Source: Coriaria nepalensis
Lineage: Eukaryota; Streptophyta; Magnoliopsida; Cucurbitales; Coriariaceae
Direction of reading: 5' to 3'
Assembly (NCBI GenBank): GCA_027186245.1
Contig: CP114490.1
Location: 4,975,001-5,039,000 of the forward strand
Length of the DNA: 64,000 nt
The notes beneath the pieces are model-generated. The model made no database searches. It was given only the letters and a program-made list of their open reading frames with translations, and was not told where the DNA came from. Below, piece by piece: positions 38,061 through 50,984 of this stretch; positions within the stretch are counted from its first letter, which is position 1, and each line of letters opens with the position of its first letter. The position numbers and the translations under genes are program-made.

Positions 38061-38595
38061 TTATTACTAAACTAAGTAAGTTTACTAGCAATCCGAGCAT
38101 TGAGCCTTGGAAGACAATTAATAGAGTTCTTAGTTATCTTAAGAGAATTAATGAATTATCTCTCCACTATTTAAAGTTCTCAGTTATACTCGAAGAATAT
38201 ACAAATGAGCTAAATATTAAGTATATGAGATAACAAATCTATTACAGGTTAGGTATTCCACTTGGAAGTGGGTTTGTTACTTGGGGTTCCAAGAAACAAA
38301 CATGCATAATCTTTTCGATATTCTATTTACTTCAAAATAAGTATCTATTATATCTATATATTGTGATAGTCAAGCCACATTATCCCAAGCATATATTGGA
38401 GTGTATAATGGGAAATCAAAACATAGTAGTCTTAAACATAATTATATGAGAAAATTAATTTAAAGTGGAATTATTGTCATCATACATGTGAGATGAAGTG
38501 AAAACTTGACAGATCCTTTTACCAAATCTCTTTCAAGAGAATTGGTAAAGTCTACATCTAAAGAAATAAGACTGAAACTTTTGAATTAATAGATT
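38048..38595 (+). pseudogene. Copia RNase H relic
   Basis: Plus strand reads LSKFTSNPSIEPWKTINRVL, then YLKRINELSLHYLKFS, then VTWGSKKQTCI, YCDSQATLSQ and NLTDPFTKSLSRELV, the fixed order of copia RNase H (LSRYTSNP...HW...VLRYLK / VSWKSKKQ / DSQAA / DPLTKGL). Stops and losses, including part of the SANWAGD region, show decay. Confidence 0.85.
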
Positions 38596-39158
38596 CACCA
38601 ATAATGACAACTCAACTTAACACTAGGAAATGATTAGTATTAAGTTCAAAGGGTAAAAACAAGTCATTGATAAGTGGATAGTATTTCAACACTAAACTGA
38701 TGGAGCCCTATCTAAAATGTATAGTATTGGTGGTTACGATCAATGGTTGATTTTGTCAAACTCTTAATGAAGTTCAGTCTACGAGTAACAAGTATCTCAA
38801 ATGTAATAAATATACTAAAAGAACTTCACCCATACGAACTAAAGGTGGTGCCGCCTGTCATAAGAATTAGATTTTTTTATTAAGAAAGTTCATGACTATG
38901 ATGAGCACAAGGTATAATAATGCTAAGCGAGATATATGTGTAATATATTAATTATGAATGTCTATGTGTATGGTATCATCGATTTCGTCACATAAAAATA
39001 ACTGGTTTAAAGCTTTGAATTACTTGAGATTTCGACAAAACTTTGTAAAACTTACACTAAAGTAAAGTCCAAATCGAGAGAAACTTTATGTTATGCATAT
39101 ACACCATCTCAAAATTCTAACGGGTTAATTTTCATTTATGTTTTAATCAGTGGGAGAT

Positions 39159-39400
39159 TGTTGGACTTTTCAATTGGTTAAAGTGAAATAAGTTAAAGGC
39201 ATAAGTTCAAAAAATGCTTCATAAATACAATAAAATATATCCCATATTGAAAAAAGAGAAAGTTTTCAAAGCATTTATTAGTGATTGTAAATAATGAGTA
39301 TTTATAATAATAAATAAGAGTTGGGGTCTGACTGTAACTCGTATATGCGCGCGAGGGAAGTGGGCGTGAGGCGCCTTTGGTGCACTTGGAACTTGGCTAT
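39159..39400 (+). repeat. Copia 3' LTR
   Basis: Starts TGTTGGACTTTTCAATTGG directly after the polypurine tract. The 3' end is not defined because similarity to the left LTR stops near the GGCGC(C)TT word around 39370. Confidence 0.75.
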
Positions 39401-42400
39401 TAAACGATTGATAATTAAAACGGTTAGTTACCGATGAAGTTTGAAATCCGAGAATTCAAATATGTGACCATTAAAATAGTTTAACTATTTTTCCAAAGAG
39501 TGTGATTGTTCATAAAATAATATAATATCAATCTCACTCATAAATATGAGAAATCTGTAAAAAAAAAAATATACATTTTTTTTTTATCTCATTTTCTTAC
39601 TATCAGAACATATACTTATATTCCATAATAAAATTTTACTATTACTTATAAAATTTTATAAAATCTCATCATATTTCAAAAATTATTTTCATAATAACTT
39701 ACCATTCAAAATAATAAAAATAGATATATTACATATTTAAAGTCTCCGTTATAAAAAAATGATCAACATTGATGTGTAGAAATTGTCTTGGTTCGGGACA
39801 CATCCAGTACTATCTCCAATTACGAATAAACCTTTCCTAAACAAAATCTCTCATCGTTGTGTCTTTGATGGACTGGAATTTTATGGTGGGGACCCAATAG
39901 GCAAAAACTTACACCTAGCTACTAACCTAATTTTAAGTGGTTTTTTGGCCATGTCTCCCAAAAAACGAAAACGAATGGAACCAATTATATATCATCAGTC
40001 ACTCCCTTGGTTAATTTATTTACTGCAATGGCTACATCTATTATATTAGCATGCATTCTCCTTACCTGGGATATATGTGTTCTTGAGTTCGTTTTTTTTT
40101 TTTTATAATTTGAAGTTTTGAAATAGTCGGTAATTAACATAGTATCAAAGTGTAACAGTAGATTCAAATCCTACTTACTCTCAATCTATTATTTTTGTAT
40201 ATTACATATTTTTATTTGAATCTTTAGCAACATACAAATTCTTACACGTGAAGAAGCAATGATGATATTCTCAACGCTTCGTTTTCGCTGTTGAGTCGCT
40301 TCCTGACAATTCAAACTTTTTTAGACAATTAGTAACTCTTAAGGTTTTCTACTAGTACTATTATTATAACTTCTTTTTTTTTTTTTAATACATAATTAAG
40401 TACAAATCTTACCATATCAAAACTTAAGTATCACTTTGACATATCAAAAATCTTATTTAAAATGAATTTAAGAAATTTTCAAACGCTTCAATAAAAATAT
40501 ATGACATCATTTTTCAACTTACTCTTAGATTAGAATATATAGAAGTCTAATTAAAGATAAAGTAACCCTAAGCTAATTATAACAAAAGGCTATATAGAAG
40601 TCGTCGAGGGAAGCTTATAATTAGTACTAGAAAGGTAAACTTGCTCTTTAACCGTGTATATATTAGAATGAAGTATGTATTTTTTGAATATGATAAATAA
40701 AATTAATATAAATATATATAATTTTATTTATTTAACTATAAAAAATGAATGCTTGAATCTTTCTTATATAAAATATCTCATAAAATATATACTATTCGAA
40801 AATTTTGAATTTTATAATAATATGTAGTTAAATATACTACACTGTCTGTACTCACGCTTTTGGAACAAAGAAGCGTGTAGAATTATGTAGAAAGAAATGT
40901 CTCGTGGGGACGTCAATTTGCAGGGTTTATTAATGTCTGGTCGAAGAGCTGTTATAAACATGCAATGGGGACGGGCATGTGGGGTGGGGAAACAGGGTTA
41001 GATTGCCAACGTGGCTCCATTCCCACCACCTATATAATGTTTTTATTACCATATATATATATATATATATATCTTTCGCCAAATTGATTTCCCACCACCC
41101 ATTTGGAAGCCATCACCTTCTGGACTTGATTGTTGATTGGTAATTTATACACATTTAGGAGAACATGATGATGATGGATGGATGGATGGATGGATGGATG
41201 GATGAGTTTTACCTTCCTGTACACATAGTAAGGTATCTGATATGAAGTTGAGAGATTTGATGAATCGATGCTCCCATCAGGTCCAATAATTTGCATCCCT
41301 GATTGATTTCTAAATTTCTTTTTGTTTTCTTCTTTTTTTTAGGTATGTATGTAGGCTTTTAAAAATGACCAATTGGGTTTTGGATCTCGTCTCGTACTTT
41401 CCCTTTTTCTTTTGACGATTGATGTTATCATTTTTTAGATCCTTCCACTGAGGATGAAAAAGTAAAAATTAATATAAGTGTGTATTGAAAATAAATTAAT
41501 TTATTATAAATATAATTTATATAATCATTTTTCAATATACCTTTTTCATTATCCTTTGTGATACATACATGTGTATATATATATATATATATTATAGGTC
41601 TTCTTCTTTAAACTCTTTTATCCTCTGTGGGTTGGGACAAGAAAGAACAGGTGTATAGACAAGTGAATATGAACTGATGAGTGAATGGGAACCAACCACA
41701 AACTCATATCATATATACGCATCCACTAAATCTTATCCCACTTACTGTAATTGCCTACAATTGCCTGTTAGGTAGGAGGCTTGAGTTATTGCCAAATTTT
41801 TATTTTATTTTATTTTATTTTATTTTATTTTTTTGTCATTCTCCTTCTCTCAGGTCATTCTCACAAAATGACATGGTTTTGATCTACATAATAAATAATT
41901 GAGAAACTGGCTAGCACCTACTATATTACATGCATGTGGCAGAAGGGTAACGTGTGATGTGTAACTTATGCTACAACATGAACATGATCCCTTCAAGTAT
42001 GAGATTCTATATAGAAAAATAAAATAATTAAAAAGATTAATCTAACGATATAGTTATGAACAATCAAATAGACAATAGTATTATCACTGTTAGAACGAGC
42101 TTTTAAGACACTCATTTTATCAAAACTTTGGATAGGAGTTCAAATTTTCATCGCTGCGCAGAACCTTAACCATGTATTATGCGATTTAGTTCAATTGCTC
42201 TATAAACTTAAAAGAATTCTCCTTATAGTCTCTACTTTATCGAGAATCCTCGGAGTATAAAACCTTTTATATAGCTAGGGGAAAAAAATGGTGACATCGA
42301 ACCAAAGGGACATGATATCCTGCTAACGTAATCAAACATAAATATCCAAAGAGAGAACAAAAGTTTGTAAGCTTTTTGAGCAACGAGTTCAATCAGAAAC

Positions 42401-44180
42401 TGTACAAGTTCATTCATCAACAGCAAATGGGTACTGTCCAACAAAAAAATTATGAAAAATATACACACTTCCAGCTAGTGCATCTAATGTATGAATCTAA
42501 TTATAGAGGAAAAAAGGAAAGAGAAAAACAAATGGGTCTAGCCGGTAGGAACGAACAATGCATCCCTTCTAGAGATGCTTGATTATTCCTTAAAAGGAGG
42601 GGATATCTGATCTTGCAACAACTACTTGAGAGTAGACAATGCAGCAAAGGACCCCATTAACATGTGTATACATCAAACGATTACAAATGGGGAGGGATGG
42701 ACGTGCATTTTGGACCCTCAAACAATTAAAAGAGTTGAATTAGTACGAAAGTTTTCCATATTGTCCCCCCCCTTCTAGTCACTGCTATCACCCCATTATT
42801 TATTGCTTCTTTGGTATTGTTAACTACTACCCACACATGATACTCCTCTCTTTGGGCAATTTTATTTCATGGAGAAAAAGATTTCTCCTATATGATTAAT
42901 AGTAGACTTTCGTCTCCTTGAAAATATTATTTTAGTAAATGATTATTACTTCAAAAAAATTTTAAAAATGCTTCTAAGTTAATAAAATAAAAAATACTAA
43001 AACGGAATGTTAAAATGATGGATTTTGACCTCAAAACTTTGACTTTATATTAATATATACGAAATAAAGAAATCCTTCATAAAATATTTGTTCAACTAAA
43101 TTTGACATGGGAATAGAAAAATTATGTGTGTTTTCACAAACCCATTTTGTTTTGCTTATTATTCCAACTGTTTTATAAATTTTTCATCAAAAACTTCTTA
43201 AAACTATTTTGAAATCTCAAACTCTCAAAAATATTATACTTCTGTTGGGCAAGAAAATGGCTTTTTGAGAAATTAGTTTCTTAACTCACTCAACAAATAT
43301 AAATTGATATACTTGTCAATTGAAATTGTATAAGATCAACATGATAGTCAATTTACTACAATCGACATGGCTGTCGATCTACTATCTATCATGATCGACA
43401 TGGTTAATGATTTACTATCGTAATAAATCAACTACCATATTGATTGCGGTAGATCACAAATCAACAACTGTGCCGATCATAGTCGATCGACTATACTATA
43501 TCGATCGACTACCATATCAATCTAGGAGCCTCAATTACTCAATTGTCTTAGATTTACTTTTTGTCACTTGTTTTGAGTCATGAGCAAAACAAAAATAAGA
43601 AACACAAGCATAAAAAAGCATGAACATATCAAATCGCATATATGAGAGTTATAAATAAGAAAATGTCTCAAAATATATTGAATTAAATCTTGAGATCTTG
43701 AAGTATTAAAATCATTAAATATAAGAAATCAAAGTACAAAAAAGAAATCATAAAGAGAGAAATCGAAATCGAAATCGAAATCGAGATCGAGAAAGAATAT
43801 AACAACAACAAAAAATTCAAGAAAAGATGAACTTCAACTTAAAAAAGAATATAACAGAGAAAGAAATGAAGAAGATGGATGAATAAGAAGGAAGTCGAGC
43901 TCATTATTTTATCATCTTAAATTAGAAAAGAAGGCTATTTTTATCATTTAGGCACGTTTGCCAAATCACACATGCTTTTTTGCCCAATCTAACACCTGTA
44001 TGTTTTGTATAGTAAGTAGTTCACTATTAAAAAAAAAAAAAAAGTTCGAAACAAAGAAATTTAAAGAGAAATATTTAGATGAAGAAGATCTATGCAAACA
44101 AATTAATAGTTAAACTGTTCTTTCTATATATATATATATATTTACATCTATTATCAACTCGATTCTAGGAGATATTACAA
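39401..44180. other. Long AT-rich spacer with microsatellites
   Basis: No supported gene. Short open frames at 39783-40049 and 42376-42582 show no family resemblance. Repeats seen: (TA)n at 41050-41071 and 41572-41591, (ATGG)n at 41167-41204, (TTTTA)n near 41797-41830, GATCGAC-rich palindromic sequence at 43320-43520, and (GAAATC)n at 43759-43790. A pure TA run lies at 44126-44141. Confidence 0.6.
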
Positions 44181-44199
44181 TTCAGATTTTGGCTTTTCT

Positions 44200-44600
44200 T
44201 ATGGCCTCCGATCTAAAAATTAATTTGTTGATAAAGATACCTAAAATTACTCCGGTTAAGTGGATTAAGCTAATTATTTTAAAGTGGAATACTGATGGTG
44301 CTTCTAGAGGAAATCCAAGGTGCATGAGGTGTCGATGGACAATGCTATCTTCAGAGATTGTAATAATAACGATGTTAGTGTTTGTTTTCGATGGCTCGGT
44401 CTTCTGCACAAGTCTAAATGCCGAAATTCATGATCTTCTTCTTGTATTGCAATTAATTCATCATTTTCAACTTAATCTGGTCAATTTTGAATTGGATTCC
44501 CATATCTTGGTTGAAATTTTGATAGGAAGAAGGTGTGATTGTCCTAATAATGAGAGAGTGGTAGTTGAAAGTTTTTTTTTTTTTTCTCCTAGGTTGTAAA
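44200..44600 (+). pseudogene. LINE-type RNase H relic
   Basis: Plus strand reads VKWIKLIILKWNTDGASRGN, a clear match to the WIKLNTDGASRGNPG start of plant LINE RNase H. It is followed by a degraded middle and SLNAEIHDLLLVLQL and FELDSHILVE, corresponding to AELxALxxGLxxA and LExDSxxxV. A T-rich tract follows. The frame is open for 136 codons, but the GGxG core is lost. Confidence 0.78.
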
Positions 44601-45783
44601 TATTTTTTTATTTTATTATTAATAAAATTTGTCACGATCATTATTAAATTATATTATTTTTTAAAAAAAAATTTGGAGGGTCTTCAAATTACCCGTAAAT
44701 AAATTATTGGAAGTTTCTTTTTTTTTTTTTAAAAAAAATCTAAATTTTTAGGGGTCTAAAATTTTACAGATTATTTATGAACTTTTAAATAATTTAATTT
44801 TGTTTTTAATATATATTTGAAATGTTCTATTTTCATTTTAAGGTAAATTTATAAATATTAAATATAAAAATCACCTTTAAATTTTTATAAATACTCAAAT
44901 TAACACATGTTATTATCCTTAAAATACTCATTGAAGTGGTCAATCTTGGAAGAATTTGAGATTGTTAAGAATATAAAATGAGGGTAAGAAAATTTTTTTA
45001 ATAAAAATTTAGAAATTAAGTACAAAAAAATTAGTAGACTTTAAAGATATTAACTTCAACGGGTTTTAATTTTAGCTTTACATAAAATTTACTTCTATAA
45101 ATTTTGATAGTATGGCCTAAAATGAAATATTTTAAAAATATTAAGAATGAAATTAAATATTTAAGATTAAGAGATGAAAATGAATATAAAAAAAAAAAAT
45201 TGAAAATTGAGGATATAAAATAAAAATTTATCCTAAAATAAATGAAAAAAATATTGTCTTAAACTCTTAATAATCAATCGAGTTCACCCAAAAAAAAAGT
45301 GTTTGTAAGCCAAATTAATGATTCTACCGTTTTACAACAAGAATGTCTTAAACAAGAATAGAACATGCCGTTTAAAAGAAGGAGATCTCAGGTTTTCTTT
45401 CTCAACAGAAGAATGTTTTTTTTTTTCTTTTACAAGTTTTCTTTTATGTTCCAAAAAATAAAGAATATCCCACTGACTTGGGAGTGAGAAAGTTTCGGAA
45501 AAAATTCCCTCCCCATAAAAATGCCCATTCTTCACAGCCTGTTACAGAGAGCCATTGAAAAGTTTGGTTAGAATCCGACAATTCAACAAGATAACTCCAA
45601 GCCATCATCCCCCATGTGGGTCTCTCCATTTCTTCTCTTCATATCTCCCCTGTTTCTCTGCCTCCTCTGTTTTCTCGCTCTTTCCATTTTCTCCTCTTGC
45701 AATTTGGAGAGAAACCCACTTCTTTACGAGAAACCAAATACCTCAAAAATTATCTCTCTCTTTTATTCTTTTGGAAATTCATC
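44601..45783. other. Spacer and 5' leader of NPH3
   Basis: AT-rich to about 45300, then C/T-rich from about 45600, as in a plant leader. Overlapping short frames at 45555-45842 are compositional. One frame (from 45616) runs in phase into NPH3 for 56 codons. Confidence 0.55.
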
Positions 45784-48378
45784 ATGTGGGAATCAGAGAG
45801 CGAGTCAATGGGTGGTCAAGATTTCGGAAATGGAGTTCATAGTTCTAACAAACTTGGAGTTAAAACTGATGGGTTTGAGCTCAGAGGCCAGTCCTGGTAT
45901 GTAAACAAATGTTCCATCTTGATTTTGTTAAATTTATGATGTATAAGTAGTGCAAAATGTTATTTATAATATGATTTATATTCCTGCGTATAGGTATGTT
46001 TCAACGGACATTCCAAGTGACATTATTGTTCAAGTTGAAGATGTGAACTTCCATTTGCACAAGGTAGACAAGAAATTGTCCGAACTCTCCTCTTTCTCTT
46101 TTTTCCAAGCATTTAATTTCGTAAATTTTTTGTTTTATTTATGAAGAAAAACTATTGATTTTCATGTTTTATATTTCTTGAAGTATCCACTGCTTTCTCG
46201 ATGTGGAAGGCTGAACCGAATCATATATGAATCTCGAGACCCGGACTTGAACAAGATAGTACTAGATGATCTTCCTGGCGGGTCTGAATCTTTCGAGTTA
46301 GCTGCAAAATTCTGTTATGGAATTATGGTCGATCTAACGGCGGCAAATATATCCGGCTTGAGATGTGCAGCAGAGTATCTTGAAATGACAGAGGATTTGG
46401 AAGAAGGCAATCTTATATTCAAAACCGAAGCCTTTCTAAGCTACGTTGTCTTGTCCTCATGGAGAGACTCCATAGTAGTTTTGAAAAGCTGTGAAAAACT
46501 CTCACCATGGGCTGAAAACCTACAAATAGTCCGAAGATGTAGCGAGTCCATAGCTTGGAAGGCGTGTGCTAATCCGAAAGGGATAAGATGGGCTTACACT
46601 GGTAAGCCTCCGAATGTTGCAAGCCCAAAATGGAATGAAATGAAAGATTCAAGTCCAAGTAGGACTCCTGCGCCTCCAGATTGGTGGTTTGAGGATGCAT
46701 CGATTCTAAGGATCGATCACTTTGTCCGTGTCATTACGGCGATTAAAGTGAAGGGAATGAGGTTTGAGCTAATCGGAGCTTCCATAGTTCACTATTCATC
46801 TAAATGGCTTCCGGGTTTGATAACCGATTCGACTGGAATTGGTGATGAAGGAAGCATTAGTAGCGTTAGTAATACGAGTAGCGGAAACAATAGTTGGAAA
46901 GGTGGGCTCCACATGATTGTGGCTGGGAACAAGAACGAAAATTCGGGCGTGGCAGCGAAAGATCAGCGGATGATCATTGAGAGCTTGATAAGCATAATCC
47001 CTCAGCAAAAAGATAGTGTCTCCTGTAGTTTTCTTCTTCGGCTTTTGAGAATGGCAAACATGTTGAAAGTAGCTCCGGCTTTAGTCACGGAGTTGGAGAA
47101 ACGGGTTGGTATGCAATTCGAGCAAGCCACACTAGGAGATCTTCTCATCCCGACTTATAATAAAGTCGATACTATGTATGATGTTGATCTTGTACAGAGG
47201 CTTTTGGAACATTTTCTTGTTCAAGAACAAACCGAAAGTTCAAGCCCTTGTCGACAATCTTTCTCCGATAAGCATATGTATGATGGAACTCAAAGGATAA
47301 GTGGACCAAATGCTAAAATGAGAGTAGCAAGGCTCGTCGATAGTTATCTTACCGAAGTAGCGAGAGATCGAAACCTTTCTTTGACTAAGTTTCAAGTGTT
47401 GGCTGAGGCTTTGCCCGAATCCGCGCGAACATGCGATGATGGACTATATCGGGCAATTGATTCATACCTTAAGGTAATAATTCTTTTTATAAGCATTATT
47501 TATTTTTTATTTTTTTTGTTATGAATATGACTTTTTGGACGAGGGATTCAATTAATTTGGAGCAAAAGGTTTCCACGAAAGTGTGATTAGAGAAATTATT
47601 TCCTGCATTAGATGTCTATGTGCAATTGATGTGAGAGGGGATAGCAAGTACCATGTGATAAATCTCAGTAGTTCTCTCATAACGGTTGCATAAACGAAAT
47701 GCATTGGATGCTTTCTTATGTGATTGATGCTGGACTAACCCCTCGACCACATATAAGCATTGTATATTCTTTGCATAGCTAGCTTTCTTAAATTGTAATT
47801 CGGTTTGTTATGAAAAACGACAGGCGCACCCAACACTTTCCGAGCATGAGAGGAAGCGATTGTGTCGTGTAATGGATTGTCAGAAGCTGTCGATCGATGC
47901 ATGCATGCACGCTGCTCAAAATGAACGACTTCCATTACGGGTGGTCGTTCAAGTCCTTTTCTCAGAGCAAGTAAAGATAAGCAACGCGATAGCCAATAAC
48001 ACGTTGAAAGAAGCCGGCCACGACTCTCAATATCAACTGCTTGTTTCAAACCGAAAAACTCTTCTAGAAGGAACGCCGCAGTCATTCCAAGAAGGTTGGA
48101 CAACAGCTAAGAAAGACATCAACACACTGAAGTTCGAGCTCGAGAGTATGAAGACGAAGTATGTTGAGTTACAAAACGATATGGAGAACCTTCAAAGACA
48201 GTTTGACAAGTTGTCGAAGCAGAAACAGACGTCCGCTTGGACAAGTGGGTGGAAGAAGCTGAGCAAATTGACAAAAATGTCCGGTCTGGAACATCATGAT
48301 TCGGCGGTTCAGATGAACGCTACAGATAGTGCAGAACCCAACCGTAAACCCAGAAGATGGAGAAATTCCATATCGTGA
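45784..48378 (+). CDS. NPH3: NPH3 (NON-PHOTOTROPIC HYPOCOTYL 3), BTB-NPH3 protein
   Basis: Exons 45784-45896, 45994-46063, 46184-47473 and 47824-48378 join to 675 residues. NPH3 is the plasma-membrane partner of phototropin, acts with CUL3 ligase and is essential for phototropism. The N-terminus MWESESES and [14 protein letters not shown] match NPH3 itself more than other NRL proteins. The BTB domain ([20 protein letters not shown] onward) spans about residues 40-150. The NPH3 domain starts at WWFEDAS (~228), ends near [14 protein letters not shown] (~535) and contains [10 protein letters not shown] coiled coil lies at ~590-628. The protein ends PRRWRNSIS; the equivalent serine in Arabidopsis (S744) binds 14-3-3 when phosphorylated and would be S673 here. 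The start was chosen by this conservation. Confidence 0.97.
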
Positions 48379-50984
48379 TTGGTCGTAAGTGAAAACTTCG
48401 GTTGTGGTAGTATTTTTGAAGATTTGGATTCGCTCTTTTCTTTTCTTTTTTTTTTTTCCTTCGTATTTGTATTTTTTGGAGGTAAGCGGAAGTGAATGGT
48501 TTCCTTCGTATAACTGTTTCTTTTTTACTGATCAGCAAGTGTCAAAACTTGGCCCTGTGTTCGTTCTCTCATGATTGATATTTTTTTTTTTGTTTGTTTT
48601 GGCTGTTGATAAAAAAATGTACGTACTTATTTCTCAAAAGAAAGAGGATTTAAGTGGTAACTTGTCTATTGATTTGAACTTAGACTTCCTTATGTCAACA
48701 ATTGGTAAGGATGAGAAAATAGATCGGACGATCGAATACTTGCTTAAAATTTTTTATCAAATCGGATATTTAATTCGAGCATATTCGTTACGGATTTGAC
48801 ATGTCGAATACATAATTATAAAAAAAAAATATAAAAGCTTAAATTTTATATTCGTCGTCAACTTACTTTACAACTTAAGAAAACCTAAAAATCATTGTCT
48901 TCCTCTTGTCAGACCTTTTATCTTCTCTCCAAAGTTGGCATCGGCATCATTAATTCATACATTCCAATTCTAAGTTCTAACTCTTATGAGGAAAAATAAT
49001 AATAAGTATATATATTTATCGTAATTTATATTGTCATTTTATCATTTTCATAAAATTTTCTCCAACCTATATTGTTTTGATACAAATTATAAGTTCAGTC
49101 ATCATCTTTTTGTAATCATCTCTACAATTGTATTTTTTGAGAAATCTAGGAGGAGCTACCCTGTGATTGAACAAATGAAGATTCTTAGAGATATTATTGG
49201 GTTTGTGGTCAAAATTTTGTTAAAAGATAGTAATTTTATAATTATTTATAATTATTTTTTTAAAAAAATAAAAAAATATGTCAAATATCTGTATGATCGG
49301 ATCTAATAAATATAAATAAATATATGTTTACATAAAATTAAATATAATAATATCCAATCCAACCCTTATGCTTAATAAACATGTTTTTAGGGCGAAAATG
49401 CAATTCTATACCCAACACATGGAAGGTGGTGGGACCAGGGAAGATCGCCCTTCAATAATTTTCCAGCATAATTGATCACTACTATATAATATATGAGCTC
49501 CCTTGCGTTCACCAATCTTTATAGTCTAGTCCTCCAAAAACAAATGCATGATCATGTCTAGCCTGTCACAAAATGATTTCCAAATTTCTCTTTTTTTCCC
49601 CACCATAATTTCCCTTTTTAGCCCATAGCGTACATTGCACATAACTTAAGAATCATTCTGTCATATCATTCGAATCCTTGATTGAGCAGACTACCACCCT
49701 TGTGGTCCTTGTCTTCACTTTTTCTAACCAAAATTATACAAACAAAAATGGGGAAGGGACAATATATAAGAGCATCTCTTTCCTCACTTTCGTCTTTTTC
49801 TTTTTTCAGAAAAAATATCTTCTGGAGTTTCGAACAATAGACATCAAAGTATATTGACAAACATCTCAAGTCTTGAGTCACGATAACTCGAACAAGTCAT
49901 TAGGGTTACTTAATCGATCATTTAAAGTTATATACATATGGTAAATATATATGGATCTGCTTTGCCATGTGTCTTACTTAAATACCGATTTTGCAGTTAA
50001 ATTTCATGAGGGATCAACCCGTTTGGTTATAATAATAGTATTAGAATTGTATTTTTCAGTGGTTTGAATCACGGAATTAGAGAACCGAAAATGGGTTTTC
50101 ATGATTTGAATCTTGTTTTCACCTTCTTATTTGTCTTATTTGGCATTAAACTCCAGTTTTCGAAGTAGTGTGTGGCCAAATATGAATGATATGCAAGTTC
50201 CACGCTGATATAAAAACCGATTTTCAAATATAGTAAAAATTTAATAAATTAATAATTTTGGAACCAAAAAAAGTTATTAATTTAACAAATAATTAATTTA
50301 TTAATAAATTATCATTAATTATAATAACTTATCAATTTATCAATAAATTTATAATTGATTAACTTTATTTAGAAAATTATTTAAAATAAAAATTTAGCTA
50401 GGCAAGTATAGAAGGAAAGTATACTTTACTTTCTCAAATTCAAGCAAATCATCACAATCATCTTAACATACTGATTTTCTCTTATTTATTATCAAAATTT
50501 TATTTTGGAAAATCGAGCATAATTTTTACAAAAAATATCTAAATTCATTGATTTATGATTTATAGAAAGATAACTTTCATATTGGCAACTTTGCCTAAAA
50601 ATATCATTCTGTTAGACGAAGTTACATTGTGAGTAATAGTTCAGAAAAAATTTGTTAGGAAATAAAATTCTAGGTCTGCTAACCTATTTCGCGAATAAAA
50701 ACTCTCAAAGGTGTTATGACATTGAATAATTTTTATTACAGTCTGAGAAAACTACACTTGATCTTCTTACTATATTAGGAAAAGTAAGATATGAGATTCA
50801 AGTTAATGTCAATTTTAATAAGAAACAATTAGTGATTGAGTTATATTATGGGTATACCTCATAGTTTAAAAATAAATAAGGTATGCTGAGAAATTATTAA
50901 TTTATATATTTCATAAGAACTATGTGACTTTTTATAAATGTTTTATCTTATAAATTTAGGAAATTATTAATTGAGTATGTTATC
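48379..50984. other. NPH3 3' flank and AT-rich spacer
   Basis: T-rich NPH3 3' flank, then AT-rich sequence. Short frames at 48575-48799, 49031-49306 and 49666-49881 carry no recognisable motif. No gene seen. Confidence 0.6.

Larger units (their letters stand above)
37829..39400 (+). mobile_element. Collapsed Ty1/copia retrotransposon
   Basis: Direct repeats of about 220 bp at 37829-38060 and 39159-39400 share TGGACTTTTCAATT(G/T)GTTAAAGTGAAAT, a CATAAATACAA(T)(T/A)AAATAT block and AATAATGAGTATTTATAATAATAAAT. The polypurine tract GTGGGAGATT lies directly before the TGTTGG start of the right repeat. Between them only the RNase H end of pol and the 3' internal region survive. Everything from primer-binding site to reverse transcriptase is gone. 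Confidence 0.88.

Noticed and set aside
39783..40049. 88-codon frame
   Set aside because: Looks mixed in composition, with no recognisable domain, splice context or promoter; left as spacer.
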